Positions 10,566-21,912 of a stretch of 64,000 bases of DNA are shown here, one piece after another (within the stretch, counting starts at the first letter, position 1; each line of letters starts with the position of its first letter). Source of the stretch: Stomoxys calcitrans (Eukaryota > Arthropoda > Insecta > Diptera > Muscidae); assembly GCF_963082655.1 (NCBI RefSeq), contig NC_081553.1:187543252-187607251 (forward strand), in the 5' to 3' direction. The notes under the pieces are model-generated. The model worked only from the letters and a program-made list of their open reading frames with translations. It was not told where the DNA came from and ran no database searches. The position numbers and the translations under genes are program-made.

Positions 10566-11465
10566 CATCAGAAATGGGTTGAGGACCAAATCAAAGAAGA
10601 CGAAGTTGGTGCTCTTCGCTCGCAGTTACCAGATTCCGGAGTTCAGACTTCCGCCCTTGAAGGGAACCTTGCAGCTGTCGAAGAAGCCGAAGTAGTTTAC
10701 CATAGTCCTCGATTCAAAGCTATCCTGGAAAAGGATAACAGAGGAAAGAAGCCGTAAGGCATTGTGGGCTTTTTACTGCTACAGGAAGATGTTTGGTAGG
10801 ATGAGGGGAAACTTCCGAGATGATACAGAGGATGTATACGGCCAGTACTGACCCATAAGGCCCTGTTACGGTGGAGGGCCGTGTAAGAGAGGACTTGTAT
10901 GAGGGAGTGCGAGAATGTCCAGAGACTGGCCTGTATCGGAACTGTGCCGCCAAGGTAGCGCTTAAGCTGAGGGAGCTCGCCATGTTGAATGAGAACAGGT
11001 GCGGCCACAGTTCCATCCTGGAGGGTACACTGAGGAGGAGCTCCGACCATCTGGTACCAATACCGACTAGGAATAGGACATTCAAGATTCGTATTCCCAG
11101 GAGCTATCATGGTATGATGGGCGAATGCTGCGTTTAAGGGGGACGAGATCAATCGATTGATTTTTACTGATGGCTCCAATCTATGGAGTCAGGGACTGGA
11201 TTGGGGGTCTACTCCGACGCACTCAACATCGATATGTCTCTGAAACTACTGGACAAGTGTACATTCTTTCAAGTAGAGGTATGTTTCATTACAGTAGCCG
11301 CAAGAGAATTTCTGGTAAGGCATGTACCACTCTTAAACTCTGGATTTATATGGACAGTATGGCGGCGCCAAAGATCTTGGGTTCGAGGAAGGTGAAGTCG
11401 AGGTTTATGGCGGATTGTCTGGAGTTTAGTGAATGTTGTTGCTGTAACAACATTTGCATTTGAAG
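10566..11465 (+). pseudogene. I/LOA-like retrotransposon fragment (RT end to RNase H)
   Basis: Broken plus-strand frames give, in order: the end of a reverse transcriptase (SKKTKLVLFARSYQIPEF, then VLDSKLSWKRITEERSRKAL after a frame change); a linker (LRELAMLNENRCGHSSIL); and the start of an RNase H domain (IFTDGSNL / SGTGLGVYSDALNIDMSL, then an acidic region around QVEVCFITVAARE, then MDSMAAPKILGSRKVKSR). Several stops and frame shifts make it non-functional. RT followed by RNase H is typical of I/LOA-type LINEs and atypical of Jockey or CR1. Confidence 0.8.
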
Positions 11466-11765
11466 GTAGCGATCCTCATCAAGTCCATAGGACCGATCGC
11501 CGCGGGGACATTATGGCCATTGGTTGTTTAAAGGCGTCAATAAGTCGCCTTGTCATATCGAGCATCATTGGCACTCGTATTTAAAAAGGAGCCGTTGTCG
11601 CCCTTCTCCTCACTGAGACTCTCGACTCGATACCGCTGTCTGTAAGCGTCTGCAGTTGCAGCTACTCCTTATAGACCATTCCGCTCTTCGCAACCTGTGG
11701 ATACGCTCGATAGCACTCATCTGAGCTTCTCTTGATGACGATGAACACCACACGGATTGGAGCTC
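11466..11765 (+). repeat. Dispersed repeat shared with 36325-36610
   Basis: The segments around 'GGCCATTGGTT', 'CATTGGCACTCGTATTTAA', 'AGGAGCCGTTGTC', 'CTCCTCACTGAGACTCTC', 'GCAGTTGCAGCTAC' and 'GAACACCACA..GATTGGAG..CAAAGTTCCA' reappear in the same order near 36325-36610. It has no coding potential. Sitting between retrotransposon pieces, it is plausibly an untranslated region of a LINE, which is inference. Confidence 0.55.
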
Positions 11766-12267
11766 AAAGTTCCAGTGACCTATGGGACACTATTATTGTG
11801 GAGGGCCGTGTATTGTACGAGGGAGTTCCAGAAGGTTCACTGGCATGTGTTAGAGACACAGGGGCACTGAGATCCGCACCTCAGGCAAGGTTTGAGGCGA
11901 TGCTTGATATTGAAGCCCTTATTCGGCTGGACGAGCTCAGCAGGCTGAAGGAGAACATGTACGCCCACAGTTCTATTCTGTTTGCTAATGATGCGGAGAG
12001 TAAACTGAGGAGGATTATCTAGCACTGCTACCGATTGCTATTAGGACGTTCACGATTCGTTTTCCCGACAGGGACGAATGGAGGGTGAATGCTATATCGA
12101 TCGATCGATCTTCAATGATAGCTCCAAAATGGAGTTGTGAACTAGATTGGGGGCCTTCTTCGATGCACTCAACATATGTCTCTAAAACTACCGGACGCGT
12201 GTACGTTTTTTCAGGCAGAAGTCGTTACCTTTCCAATAGCCACAAGGAAATTCTGGTAAGGGATCTG
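11766..12267 (+). pseudogene. I/LOA-like fragment (RT-RNase H linker and RNase H start)
   Basis: The plus frame reads TGALRSAPQARFEAMLDIEA, then ELSRLKENMYAHSSIL and KLRRII, which is the linker between reverse transcriptase and RNase H seen in the neighbouring fragments. A degraded RNase H start follows (DRSSMIAPKWSCELDWG, the 'IFTDGSK..SG..LGV' region mutated). It runs straight into a truncated SINE. Confidence 0.7.
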
Positions 12268-12421
12268 CAAATGCAAATTTGCCCATGAACATCCCACTAA
12301 GGAACAGGGGCAAGTTTCTCATATATCAGCTAGTGCATTCCGATTCAAGTTTTAAGCTCAATGGCAAGGGACCTAATTTTTATAGTCGAGTACGAAAGTC
12401 ATGCCGTATGCGACACCTCTT
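12268..12421 (-). mobile_element. tRNA-headed SINE, truncated (copy 2, body only)
   Basis: Contains the SINE 3' end (TTTGCCCATGAACATCCC on the plus strand) and body up to GCGACACCTCTTTGGGA, then breaks into retrotransposon linker sequence. The tRNA head is missing. It sits at the same point of the retrotransposon as the SINE at 12805-13116, which suggests that retrotransposon plus SINE were duplicated together. Confidence 0.75.
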
Positions 12422-12804
12422 TGGGAGTGCCGCCAAGGTAGCGGTTAAGCTGAGGGAGCTCAGTATGGTGTATGGGGACAGGTGCGCCCACAGTTCCATT
12501 CTGTATGGTAATGTCGCAAAGGTTAGACTGAGGAGGATCTCCGACTATCTGGCATCGGTATCGATAGGGATTAGGACCTTCACGATTCATTTTCGCGGCA
12601 GGGATGAATGGAGGGCGAATGCTATGTTTGAGGGGGATGAGATCGATCGATCTTCAATAATGGCTCCAAAATGGAGTTAGGAACTGGATTGGGGGTCTAC
12701 TTCGACGCACTCAACATCGGCATGTCTCTGAGACTACTCTGTACAATCTTTCAGGCAGAAGTCGTTGCCTTTCCAATAGCTGCAATGGAAATTCTGGTAA
12801 GAGA
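12422..12804 (+). pseudogene. I/LOA-like fragment (linker and RNase H start)
   Basis: The plus frame is AAKVAVKLRELSMVYGDRCA, then LRRISDYLASVSIGIRTFTI, then a broken 'DRSSIMAPKWS' RNase H start and 'FQAEVVAFPIAAMEILVR' in another frame. It is about 540 bp downstream of, and closely similar to, 11766-12267. Stops and shifts make it inactive. Confidence 0.7.
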
Positions 12805-13116
12805 TTTGCAAATTTGCCCATGAACATTCCACTAAGGAACAGGGGCATGCTTCTCACATCTCGACGAGTGCTGTCCGATTCAAGTTTTACGCTCAATGAT
12901 AAATTGCCTCCTTCTTATAGCTGAGTACAAACGGCGTGCCGCAGTGCGACACCTCTTTGGGGAAAAGTTTCTACACGGCTGTCCAAATGGTACAGGACGT
13001 CACAAATTTCGCCAGCTTTAGGAGGGGAAAACCACCGCTAATCATTTTTGATGTTCTCGCCAGAATTCGAACCCAGGCATTTAGCGCTATAGGCGAACAT
13101 CTGCGCTACGCTGGCC
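12805..13116 (-). mobile_element. tRNA-headed SINE, full length (copy 3)
   Basis: Same layout as copy 1. The minus-strand head has GCGCAGATGTTCGCC (A-box region) and GGGTTCGAATTC (B-box) near 13060-13112, followed by the body and a 3' end at 12805. It is inserted within the RNase H region of the surrounding retrotransposon. Confidence 0.8.
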
Positions 13117-13629
13117 CCAAGAATAAGGGATCTACCGCCCTCAAAACTCAGGATTTTTGTGGCCAGTATGGCAGATCTCAAGACCTTGAGTTTGACTACA
13201 TTGAGGAAGATGAGACCTCGTCTTTCACTGATATCTCCACGAGAGAGTCGGGCACTGAATTGGGGGTTTATTCCGAAGCATTCAATATCGGCATGTATGC
13301 AAAACTGCCGAACGAGTGTACGGCAGAGGTTTGTGCCATTACAGTAGCCGCAGAAAATTTTGCCAAGGGATTTAACAGCCTCAATACTCGGGATTAATGT
13401 GGATAGTATGAAAGCGCTCAATGCCTTGGCGTCGAGGACGATGGGGTCGACGTGTATGGCTTGTTTGGAATCCCGGGATCGGCTTCGGATCTACGATGTA
13501 ACGCTGATGTGACGCTGGTGTGGGTTCCCGGACATGAGCGGATTCCTGAGAATGAAGGGGGCGGACGAATGCGACAGGAAGGGTTCGTCTGCGCCGGGCG
13601 AACCAGTCACCGGTCTTACCTACGTCGAA
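13117..13629 (+). pseudogene. I/LOA-like RNase H region, founder of the adjacent array
   Basis: The plus frames show a short internal RNase H piece (LKTQDFCGQYGRSQDLEF) followed by a second start, FTDISTRESGTELGVYSEAF. They continue to AEVCAITVAAE and, after a frame change, to LVWVPGHERIPENE, which carries the final catalytic region of RNase H. This upstream domain continues in frame logic into unit 1 of the array at 13630. Unit 1 is therefore the original copy from which the array grew. Confidence 0.75.
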
Positions 13630-16600
13630 CTACTAAACACAGTAGAGGAGATGGCCAGAGCGAGGTCGGTGTCGAGATGGGACTCAGCGGATGGATGCCG
13701 GACACCTAAGGCATGGCATCGACCGGAGTAGGACGAAGGGGCTACTACTGTTCGATAAGAGGTCTTTGAACGCATTACTAGGGGTGATAACCGGACACAG
13801 TGCCATAGGCCGCTTGGTGCATAGAAATATCGCATAATGGCTTCTGCAGGAGGTGCTTCGATGAGTTTAACGAGAAGGCTATCGGTTTATAGGCTGGTGG
13901 CATCATTGGATCGTACTTCTTTAAAGATGATGCGAATCGTAACGTAGCTGTGAATGGTGAGCGCTATTGTAAGACGATATCCAAGATTTTTTTGCCCAAG
14001 GCAAGGGCTTGACTAGCATGACATGTGGTTTCAACAAGTAAGTGCCACATGTCACACATCACGCGTAACAATGGATTTATTGAGAGGCAAGTTCGGTGAA
14101 CATTTTATTTCACATTCGGGACCGGTCAATTGGCCGCCTCGATCGTGTGATTTAACGCATTTAGCGGGCTTGTCTGTATAGACAGGTTGTGGTTTTTTTT
14201 AAAACTTCCATAAAGGTCTTAAAAAATCACCCTTTAGTTATATATTTTGGTATTCCACTGCTGGACAAGCTGAAACCAGGCTGACTACTTTCAATTTGTC
14301 AAATTCTATCCCTTGTGGAACTACTAAACACAGTAGATGAGATGGCCAGAGCGGGATCGGTGTACAGATGGGACTCAGGGGATGGTTGTCGGACACCTAA
14401 GGCCAGGCATCGACCCGAGTAGGACGAAGGGGCTACTGGTGTTCGAAAAGAGGTCGTTGAATGCATTGCTAGGGGTGATAATCGGACACAGTGCCATAGG
14501 CCGCTTGGCGCATAGAAATATCGCATAATGGCTTCTGCGGGAGGTGCTTCGATGAGGATAACGAGAAGGCTATCGGTTTATGGGCTGTTGGCATCATTGG
14601 ATCGTACTTCTTTAAAGATGATGCGAATCGTAACGTAGCTGTGAATGGTGAGCGCCATCGTGAGATGATGTCCAACTTTTTTTTGCCCAAAATGCAAGAG
14701 CTTGACTTGCAGGACACGTAGTTTCAACCAGACGGTGCCACATGTCTCACAGCACGCGTAACAATGGACGTATTGAGAGGCAAGTTCGGTGAAAATTTTA
14801 TTTCACATTCGGAACCGGTCAATTGGCCGCCTCGATCGTGTGATTTAGCGGGCTTGTCTGTATAGACAGGTTGTGGTTGTTTTTTTAAAACTTCCCTAAA
14901 GCTTTTAAAAAATCACCCTTTAGTTATAAATTTTGGTATTCCACTGCTGGGCAAGCTGAAACCAGGCTGACTACTTTCAATTTGTCAAATTCTATCCCTT
15001 GTGGAACTACTAAACACAGTGGATGAGATGGCCAGAGCGGGATCGGTGTACAGATGGGACTCAGGGGATGGTTGTCGGACACCTAAGGCCTAGCATCGAC
15101 CAGAGTATGAAGAATGAGCTACTGGAGTTCCATAACTGGTCTTTGAACGCATTGCTAGGGTTGACAACCGGACACAGTGCCATAGGCCACTTGGCGCATT
15201 GAAAAATCGCCTAGTAACTTTTGCAGGAGATGCCTCGATGAGGATAACGAGAAGACTATCGGTTTATGGGCTGGTGGCATCATTGGATCGTACTTCTTTA
15301 AAGATGATGCGAATCGTAACGTAGCTGTGGATGGTGAGCGCCATCGTAAGACGATATCCAACTTTTTTTTTGCCCAAAATGCAAGAGCTTGACTTGCAGG
15401 ACACGTAGTTTCAACCAGACGGTGCCACATGTCTCACAGCACGCGTAACAATGGACGTATTGAGAGGCAAGTTCGGTGAAAATTTTATTTCACATTCGGA
15501 ACCGGTCAATTGGCCGCCTCGATCGTGTGATTTAACGTCTCTAGCGGGCTTGTCTGTATAGACAGGTTGTGGTTGTTTTTTTAAAACTTCCCTAAAGCTT
15601 TTAAAAAATCACCCTTTAGTTATACATTTTGGTATTCCACTGCTGGGCAAGCTGAAACCAGGCTGACTACTTTCAATTTGTCAAATTCTATCCCTTGTGG
15701 AACTACTAAACACAGTGGATGAGATGGCCAGAGCGGGATCGGTGTACAGATGGGACTCAGGGGATGGTTGTCGGACACCTAAGGCCAGGCATCGACCCGA
15801 GTAGGACGAAGGGGCTACTGGTGTTCGAAAAGAGGTCGTTGAATGCATTGCTAGGGGTGATAATCGGACACAGTGCCATAGGCCGCTTGGCGCATAGAAA
15901 TATCGCATAATGGCTTCTGCGGGAGGTGCTTCGATGAGGATAACGAGAAGGCTATCGGTTTATGGGCTGTTGGCATCATTGGATCGTACTTCTTTAAAGA
16001 TGATGCGAATCGTAACGTAGCTGTGAATGGTGAGCGCTACCGTAAGACGATATACAACTTTTTTTTTGCCCAAAATGCAAGAGCTTGACTTGCAGGACAC
16101 GTGGTTTCAACCAGACGGTGCCACATGTCTCACAGCACTCGTAACAATGGACGTATTGAGAGGCAAGTTCGGTGAAAATTTTATTTCACATTCGGAACCG
16201 GTCAATTGGCCGCCTCGATCGTGTGATTTAACGTCTCTAGCGGGCTTGTCTGTATAGACAGGTTGTGGTTGTTTTTTTAAAACTTCCCTAAAGCTTTTAA
16301 AAAATCACCCTTTAGTTATAAATTTTGGTATTCCACTGCTGGGCAAGCTGAAACCAGGCTGACTACTTTCAATTTGTCAAATTCTATCCCTTGTGGAACT
16401 ACTAAACACAGTGGATGAGATGGCCAGAGCGGGATCGGTGTACAGATGGGACTCAGGGGATGGTTGTCGGACACCTAAGGCCAGGCATCGACCCGAGTAG
16501 GACGAAGGGGCTACTGGTGTTCGAAAAGAGGTCGTTGAATGCATTGCTAGGGGTGATAATCGGACACAGTGCCATAGGCCGCTTGGCGCATAGAAATATC

Positions 16601-17607
16601 GCATAATGGCTTCTGCGGGAGGTGCTTCGATGAGGATAACGAGAAGGCTATCGGTTTATGGGCTGTTGGCATCATTGGATCGTACTTCTTTAAAGATGAT
16701 GCGAATCGTAACGTAGCTGTGAATGGTGAGCGCTACCGTAAGACGATATCCAACTTTTTTTTTGCCCAAAATGCAAGAGCTTGACTTGCAGGACACGTGG
16801 TTTCAACCAGACGGTGCCACATGTCTCACAGCACTCGTAACAATGGACGTATTGAGAGGCAAGTTCGGTGAAAATTTTATTTCACATTCGGAACCGGTCA
16901 ATTGGCCGCCTCGATCGTGTGATTTAACGTCTCTAGCGGGCTTGTCTGTATAGACAGGTTGTGGTTGTTTTTTTAAAACTTCCCTAAAGCTTTTAAAAAA
17001 TCACCCTTTAGTTATAAATTTTGGTATTCCACTGCTGGGCAAGCAGAAACCAGGCTGACTACTTTCAATTTGTCAAATTCTATCCCTTGTGGAACTACTA
17101 AACACAGTGGATGAGATGGCCAGAGCGGGATCGGTGTACAGATGGGACTCAGGGGATGGTTGTCGGACACCTAAGGCCAGGCATCGACCCGAGTAGGACG
17201 AAGGGGCTACTGGTGTTCGAAAAGAGGTCGTTGAATGCATTGCTAGGGGTGATAATCGGACACAGTGCCATAGGCCGCTTGGCGCATAGAAATATCGCAT
17301 AATGGCTTCTGCGGGAGGTGCTTCGATGAGGATAACGAGAAGGCTATCGGTTTATGGGCTGTTGGCATCATTGGATCGTACTTCTTTAAAGATGATGCGA
17401 ATCGTAACGTAGCTGTGAATGGTGAGCGCCATCGTAAGACGATATCCAACTTTTTTTTTTTGCCCAAAATGCAAGAGCTTGACTTGCAGGACATGTGGTT
17501 TCAACAAGACGGTGCCATATGTCACACAGCACGCGTAACAATGGACGTATTGAGAGGCAAGTTCGGTGAAAATTTTATTTCACATTCGGGACCGGTCAAT
17601 TGGCCGC
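13630..17607 (+). repeat. Six-unit tandem array of a retrotransposon-mariner chimera
   Basis: Units begin at the phrase CTACTAAACACAGT at 13630, 14321, 15007, 15703, 16399 and 17095. Their lengths are 691, 686, 696, 696 and 696 bp, plus a last partial unit of about 513 bp. Each unit holds about 250 bp of RNase H C-terminus (EMARAGSVYRWDSGDGC, HSAIGRLAHRNIA), then about 350 bp of mariner-like transposase 3' half (AGGIIGSYFFKDDANRN, WFQPDGATC, PVNWPPRSCDLT) ending in the TIR AAAAAATCACCCTTTA, then about 90 bp of linker. The third catalytic acid of the transposase is deleted in every unit (DLTSLAGLSV then stop). Units 3-5 are nearly identical, which implies recent amplification. Unit 1 and unit 6 share variants that the inner units lack. 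Confidence 0.9.
13880..14250 (+). pseudogene. Mariner-like transposase C-terminal half (array unit 1)
   Basis: The frame runs AGGIIGSYFFKDDANRNVAV, ERYCKTISK, a frame break, WFQQ (the second catalytic Asp follows in sister units as QPDGATC), then MDLLRGKFGEHFISHSGPVN and PPRSCDLTHLAGLSV. It ends with TIR sequence at about 14220-14240. It is the same family as the foldback element at 117-723. Copies in the other units are at about 14575-14920, 15250-15620, 15945-16315, 16640-17010 and 17340-17607. Confidence 0.8.
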
Positions 17608-19185
17608 TTCGTTTTCTTACTCAGGTTTTTTCGGGGTTTGCCCTTAATTTCTTAGTTCGCGCCATAGGTTTCCCTTGTCGTTCTTTGAAATCCAGTTTTG
17701 GATTTCACAAAGCCACAAAGAAATTTACTTAGAAAAAGTTCTCTCTGCTTATTTCACAGGAAGTGCACATTCCCCAATTGGCAAGCATGGTAAGAAAAAC
17801 CTCTCTTTCTTCTTTGCATGTAGTGAAGGGATTGATGGTTTTGCGATTTATACACATTCTACCCTTCCCCCACTCACCATTTTATGACTTCTGCTCTATT
17901 CATAGGTAATGGCACAATTGAGTAAAGCCCATAGACAATGAATGGGTGTGTGTGTGTGTCTATGAGGGTAAACTTGGTTACTTTACACGAACAGAAGATC
18001 TATTCCCAATTGATACACCCACTACTGGTCTTTAGGTATTCAAGCCAAGGTAGTTGAATTTTTCATATAAATTGAACTTGTTACCGCATGAAGGGGACAA
18101 GAAAAATGGGAAAAACATTGGAGCCACAGGATAACAGAGAGAAAAACGAAACTCTTTGAAACCACAGTCATTAAAATTTCTGGCAGCTTTGATGGCTACC
18201 TGGTGGTCAGTGGCAACAATTTGGCCAGAATGATTACCGAATTTGTTCTTCGAATTTGTTCACTTTAAGTCTTGGAGTGATGAAAGACAATTGGTATTTC
18301 CAGCAAGCAAATGATTCTAATTGATAGTTGGTTGAGTTTGAGATAAGCCCCACAATACAAAACAAGCAGCACAATAGCCTCATTCATAATTTAAGGGAGA
18401 TTTTCAGAATTCCTTATAAAGGTAGACTTATCTGTATTGATTGGGTATTTGCATCAACAGAATTATAGGAAATTTTAGGTTTATCAAAATAGATTTTCAA
18501 TGAATTCTCTCTCTTTTATAAAATAAATGCGAAAACCAGTTTAACTTGTTCCTCGAAATTTTTCTATAATTTTTAAGATTTTACTTTTCCCTTGTGGCAC
18601 ATCTCAAATCTACCATAAAATTGGTTTATTCATATCAACTACCTTTTATTATGGCTATCTGCATAGAAGGGTTATATCACGTACAGTTTATTTATGGTAG
18701 TTATTCTGATAAATTCCCTCTGAAACAACAAAATACACAAACATTTCCCAAGTGCTAAGTGTATTGATGGGGGTTACCTAGGCCGTATGAGTGATATTAT
18801 TTATTTGGTTAGGGGTGCGTATGAGTATTATTATTTAAATACTATTTCACAAACAATTGAGAATAGGAGGTACTGCCAAGAGTCTAAATAGAGTGATTAT
18901 AATTGCAAACTATTGTCAACTTTGTCATTCATCCATGCGGGACCTGGAAGAAAATGTAAGGCATTGCTGCCGAAGGAGGCGAATCATTTGAAAGCCCATG
19001 TAGGCAATTTAATCGCAGTATTCGTAATATTTTCATATACTCTGAAGGTCTGTCAGAAGGTAGGGGAAGTTTTCATAACCAAATCCGGCTAGGCAAGCTT
19101 GTAGCTATGTGTTGACAATAATCGGTTGAAGGGTGCAAAAGCCATATTCAAAAGAACAGATTAATAAATTTTGGATACCAGAACA
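17608..19185. other. Apparently single-copy AT-rich DNA
   Basis: No recognisable repeat or gene. The breakpoint with the array lies inside the transposase phrase PVNWPLR. A short (TG)n tract lies near 17946. A 'CGTATGAGTATTATTAT' phrase near 18820 may be a remnant of the small CGTATGAT-type repeat. This is one of the longest repeat-free stretches in the window. Confidence 0.5.
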
Positions 19186-19515
19186 TAGGTTAGGTTAGAG
19201 TGACAGTCTCTGTAACAGGTTCAGACAACTGATCTTGGCATATGCTGCGCTACGCTAGATATCCGACCCATAGATAGATTAAGAATGAAGCAGCCACTGT
19301 GGCTATGAGGCATAAGCGGTGGGGGGGTGGCGGGAAAGAGTGGATAGAAGATTGCAGTAACAGCTCATATCATCGCTGGTTAACCCAGGCAACGATAGGA
19401 AACTTTACATGATTGGACTAAGCTTGGGTACGGATATTCGAGGCAGCACTTGAGGTCAAGTGTCAACGGCGCAGTTTTTGTTTGACTGGATTCAGGAGGT
19501 TTTTAAATGGACTTG
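19186..19515 (+). pseudogene. I/LOA-like fragment (end of RT, linker)
   Basis: Read with frame shifts on the plus strand, it resembles the conserved linker seen at 34715-35062 and 41051-41491 on the minus strand (ICCATLDIRPIDRLRMKQPL and EDCSNSSYHRWLTQATIGN regions). It starts after AGGTTAGGTTAG. Heavily decayed. Confidence 0.6.
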
Positions 19516-19519
19516 GAGG

Positions 19520-19745
19520 CCACCTTTATGCAGAGGTTAGCATGTCCGCCTTTGAAACCGAACTCCTGGACTCAAATTCCGGAGTGAATATCAGAAAATG
19601 TTCCCCTTTCTAAAGCTGGCTACACTTGTGAGGTATCCTGGCATGTTAAAACTTCTCTACCACTCACAACTCACCTTTAAATCACTCTGCGGAACGCCCT
19701 TCAGACTCTTTAGGAGGCAGAAAAACCTCCTCCCCAGACCCTGCG
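19520..19745 (+). mobile_element. tRNA-headed SINE, diverged (copy 4)
   Basis: The plus-strand head is GCAGAGGTTAGCATGTCCGCC, with a mutated B-box (GACTCAAATTCC). It is followed by body landmarks 'GGTATCCTGGCATGTTAAAA', 'CTTCTCTACCACTC' and 'AATCACTCTGCGGAACGCCC'. It is the most diverged full-length copy in the window. Confidence 0.65.
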
Positions 19746-20794
19746 TCCGGGTCTGCAGCCGGACATGAAAAGAGCAAGTGCTCGTTAGTCTCCTCCTCAT
19801 CTTCATCAAGGCAACTCCCTCAGAACTCATTGTGTGTCATTCCCACGCGGCTTATGGCACAGTATCCGTTTATGACATCAAGCAAGGTGCTCAGCGACCT
19901 CTTATCAAACGCCAGTAACTCCTTTGTCCTCTTGCGGTTGATGGCAAGCCAGAGCGCCCTCTAGCAGTCCAACACCCATCCATGGAGTCCCATCTCGCCA
20001 CCGACCCCGGACTGGCCATTTTATCTACTACGTTCAGTAGCTCCACAAATGTCACCTAAGCAAGACCAGAGATGAACTCCTATTGGAGCATTCGTCTGCC
20101 CTCTCGTTGCCTGAAATCCCATCATATCCGGGAACCCATGTCAGCATCACATCATGAACCCGGTGCCTATCCAAAGACACCAAACAACCACCACACGCTT
20201 CGACCTTACTATCCTCGGCCATATAAGTCCTGAATTTTCAGTCCGACAGATATTGAGTGCGTTGGAATAGACCCCAATTCCATCCCTGACTGCACCTTGG
20301 AACCATCAGAAAAGATCCAAGTCTCATCATCCTCATACACAACATTCGACCGGGCACGGCATAGCTGTGAGCACCACACAGGCTGGAACATTGTGGTTCG
20401 ATCTGTGTAGCTGCAAGCTACCGGGCGGCTACCGGTCCACAGGTTGTGGAAAGTGGAATGCCCTATACGGAGTAGATGCAACGGCAGTCGTAGACAATCA
20501 GCAGTATTGAGCGAAGAGTATCAGTGAGAGGTCAGGCGGCACCGACTCTTGCACAAATAGTGAGTGCCTATGATGCTCCATATAACAAGGCGAGTTATTG
20601 GCGCCTGTTAATAACCAATAGCCACCCTGTTGCCGCGGCGATCGATCCTTTGGACTGGAACGAGCTCGCTCACCTAAAGGAGCTAAACGAGGATCGTCAC
20701 CTCCACATGCAAGTGTGGCTACAGCAACAACAACAATATTCGACCTCCACTCATCCCTCACGGGCAAGCAAATTTTGAATGTGGTAATCCCAAT

Positions 20795-21050
20795 CGATAT
20801 CGGTGCCGGTGCCAGATAGTAGGAGATACTCCTCAGTCTACCTTCTGCATCAATAGCACCGGTATCGGTGCCGGTGCCAGATAGTCGGCACCGAAACCGA
20901 AATCGGTTTCTGTATCAATAGCACCGGTATCGGTGCCGATGCCAGATAGTCAGATATCCTCCTCAGTCTACCTTCTGCATCAATAGCACCGGTATCGGTG
21001 CCTGTGCCAGATAGTCGGATATTCTCCTCAATCTACCCTCCGCATCTGGA
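20795..21050 (-). repeat. Short tandem duplication of the RT-RNase H linker
   Basis: Three or so diverged copies (roughly 65-90 bp apart) of the phrase ATCGGTGCCGGTGCCAGATA plus 'CTCAGTCTACCTTCTGCATC'. On the minus strand each encodes an LRRISDYLAP-type linker seen singly at 12520, so the tract arose by local tandem duplication inside the retrotransposon. Confidence 0.75.
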
Positions 21051-21540
21051 ATGGAACTGTGGCCGCACCTGTCCTCCTTCACCATGCCGAGCTCCTTCAG
21101 CCTAAGCACGACCTTGGCGCCACAGTTCCGAATACAGGCATATCCAGCAACGCCGCCAGACTTGCCTGCGGATTTAAGTGCCCCTGAGACTCCAATACAG
21201 GCCAGTCTCTGGACCTTCTAGAACTCCCTCGTGAGAGGCTTCCTATCCACAGCCTGCCAACATACCAGTGGCCGATACATCTGTACTGGTCCTGCAATGT
21301 CAGTATACATCCAATAAATCGTTTTAAAGGTAACCCCCCACTTCCTAACGAACAGTCTGCTACATGAGTAAAACGTGCACAGTGCCTGACGACTTCTTTC
21401 CTCCGCATTCCTCCTCCAGAACAGCTTCGAATGGTAGGTGTGTGGGTACCTCGCTTTCTTTGTCAGCTGCAGGGTGATCCCGTTCAAGGGGAAAATCTAA
21501 ATTCTGTTATCTTGTACCCTCAAGTGAAGAGCACCAGCTC

Positions 21541-21912
21541 CTACTTCCTTGGGTAGGTCTTAAACCACTTTTTGGTAGCCCATCGCGACAGTCTCCTCAA
21601 TGACCCCTTCATGATCTCGCTAATCCTCGACAGAAACCTGCACCGGACCAACAACATGATGTCTTCCGCATAAGCGATTATCTTCGTGCTATCTACGCCG
21701 AAATCCAATAGGATTTCATTCATCACGAGGTTCCACAGAATCGGTGAGAACACCCCTCCCTGGGGCGTTTCTCTTGTCATTCGCCTTCTGACCACCCTAT
21801 CTCCCAAATTCGCATTAATAATACTGCCATTAGGCATATTATTAGACCACTGGGTGGTAACAGGGTGCATCACCATGCGTTCCAGTGCTGCAACTATTAA
21901 AGGCCCCCTCAC
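21541..21912 (-). pseudogene. Reverse transcriptase core fragment, I/LOA-like
   Basis: 124-codon minus-strand frame. It contains the RT finger/palm motif TPQGGVFSPILWNLVMNEIL (motif B region) and a mutated catalytic motif C, YAEDIMLLV instead of YADDI. Substitution of the second catalytic Asp by Glu would be expected to cripple polymerisation. The upstream part (about 21913-22106) is in another frame. Confidence 0.85.

Noticed and set aside
10351..10695. Frames rich in PSVCPSVRP or DGRTDRRT on both strands
   Set aside because: Translations of the GACGGACA microsatellite in a 153-A head.
19186..19200. GGTTAGGTTAG as interstitial telomere repeat
   Set aside because: Only two to four copies, located at the 3' tails of I/LOA-like elements; higher flies lack TTAGG telomeres.
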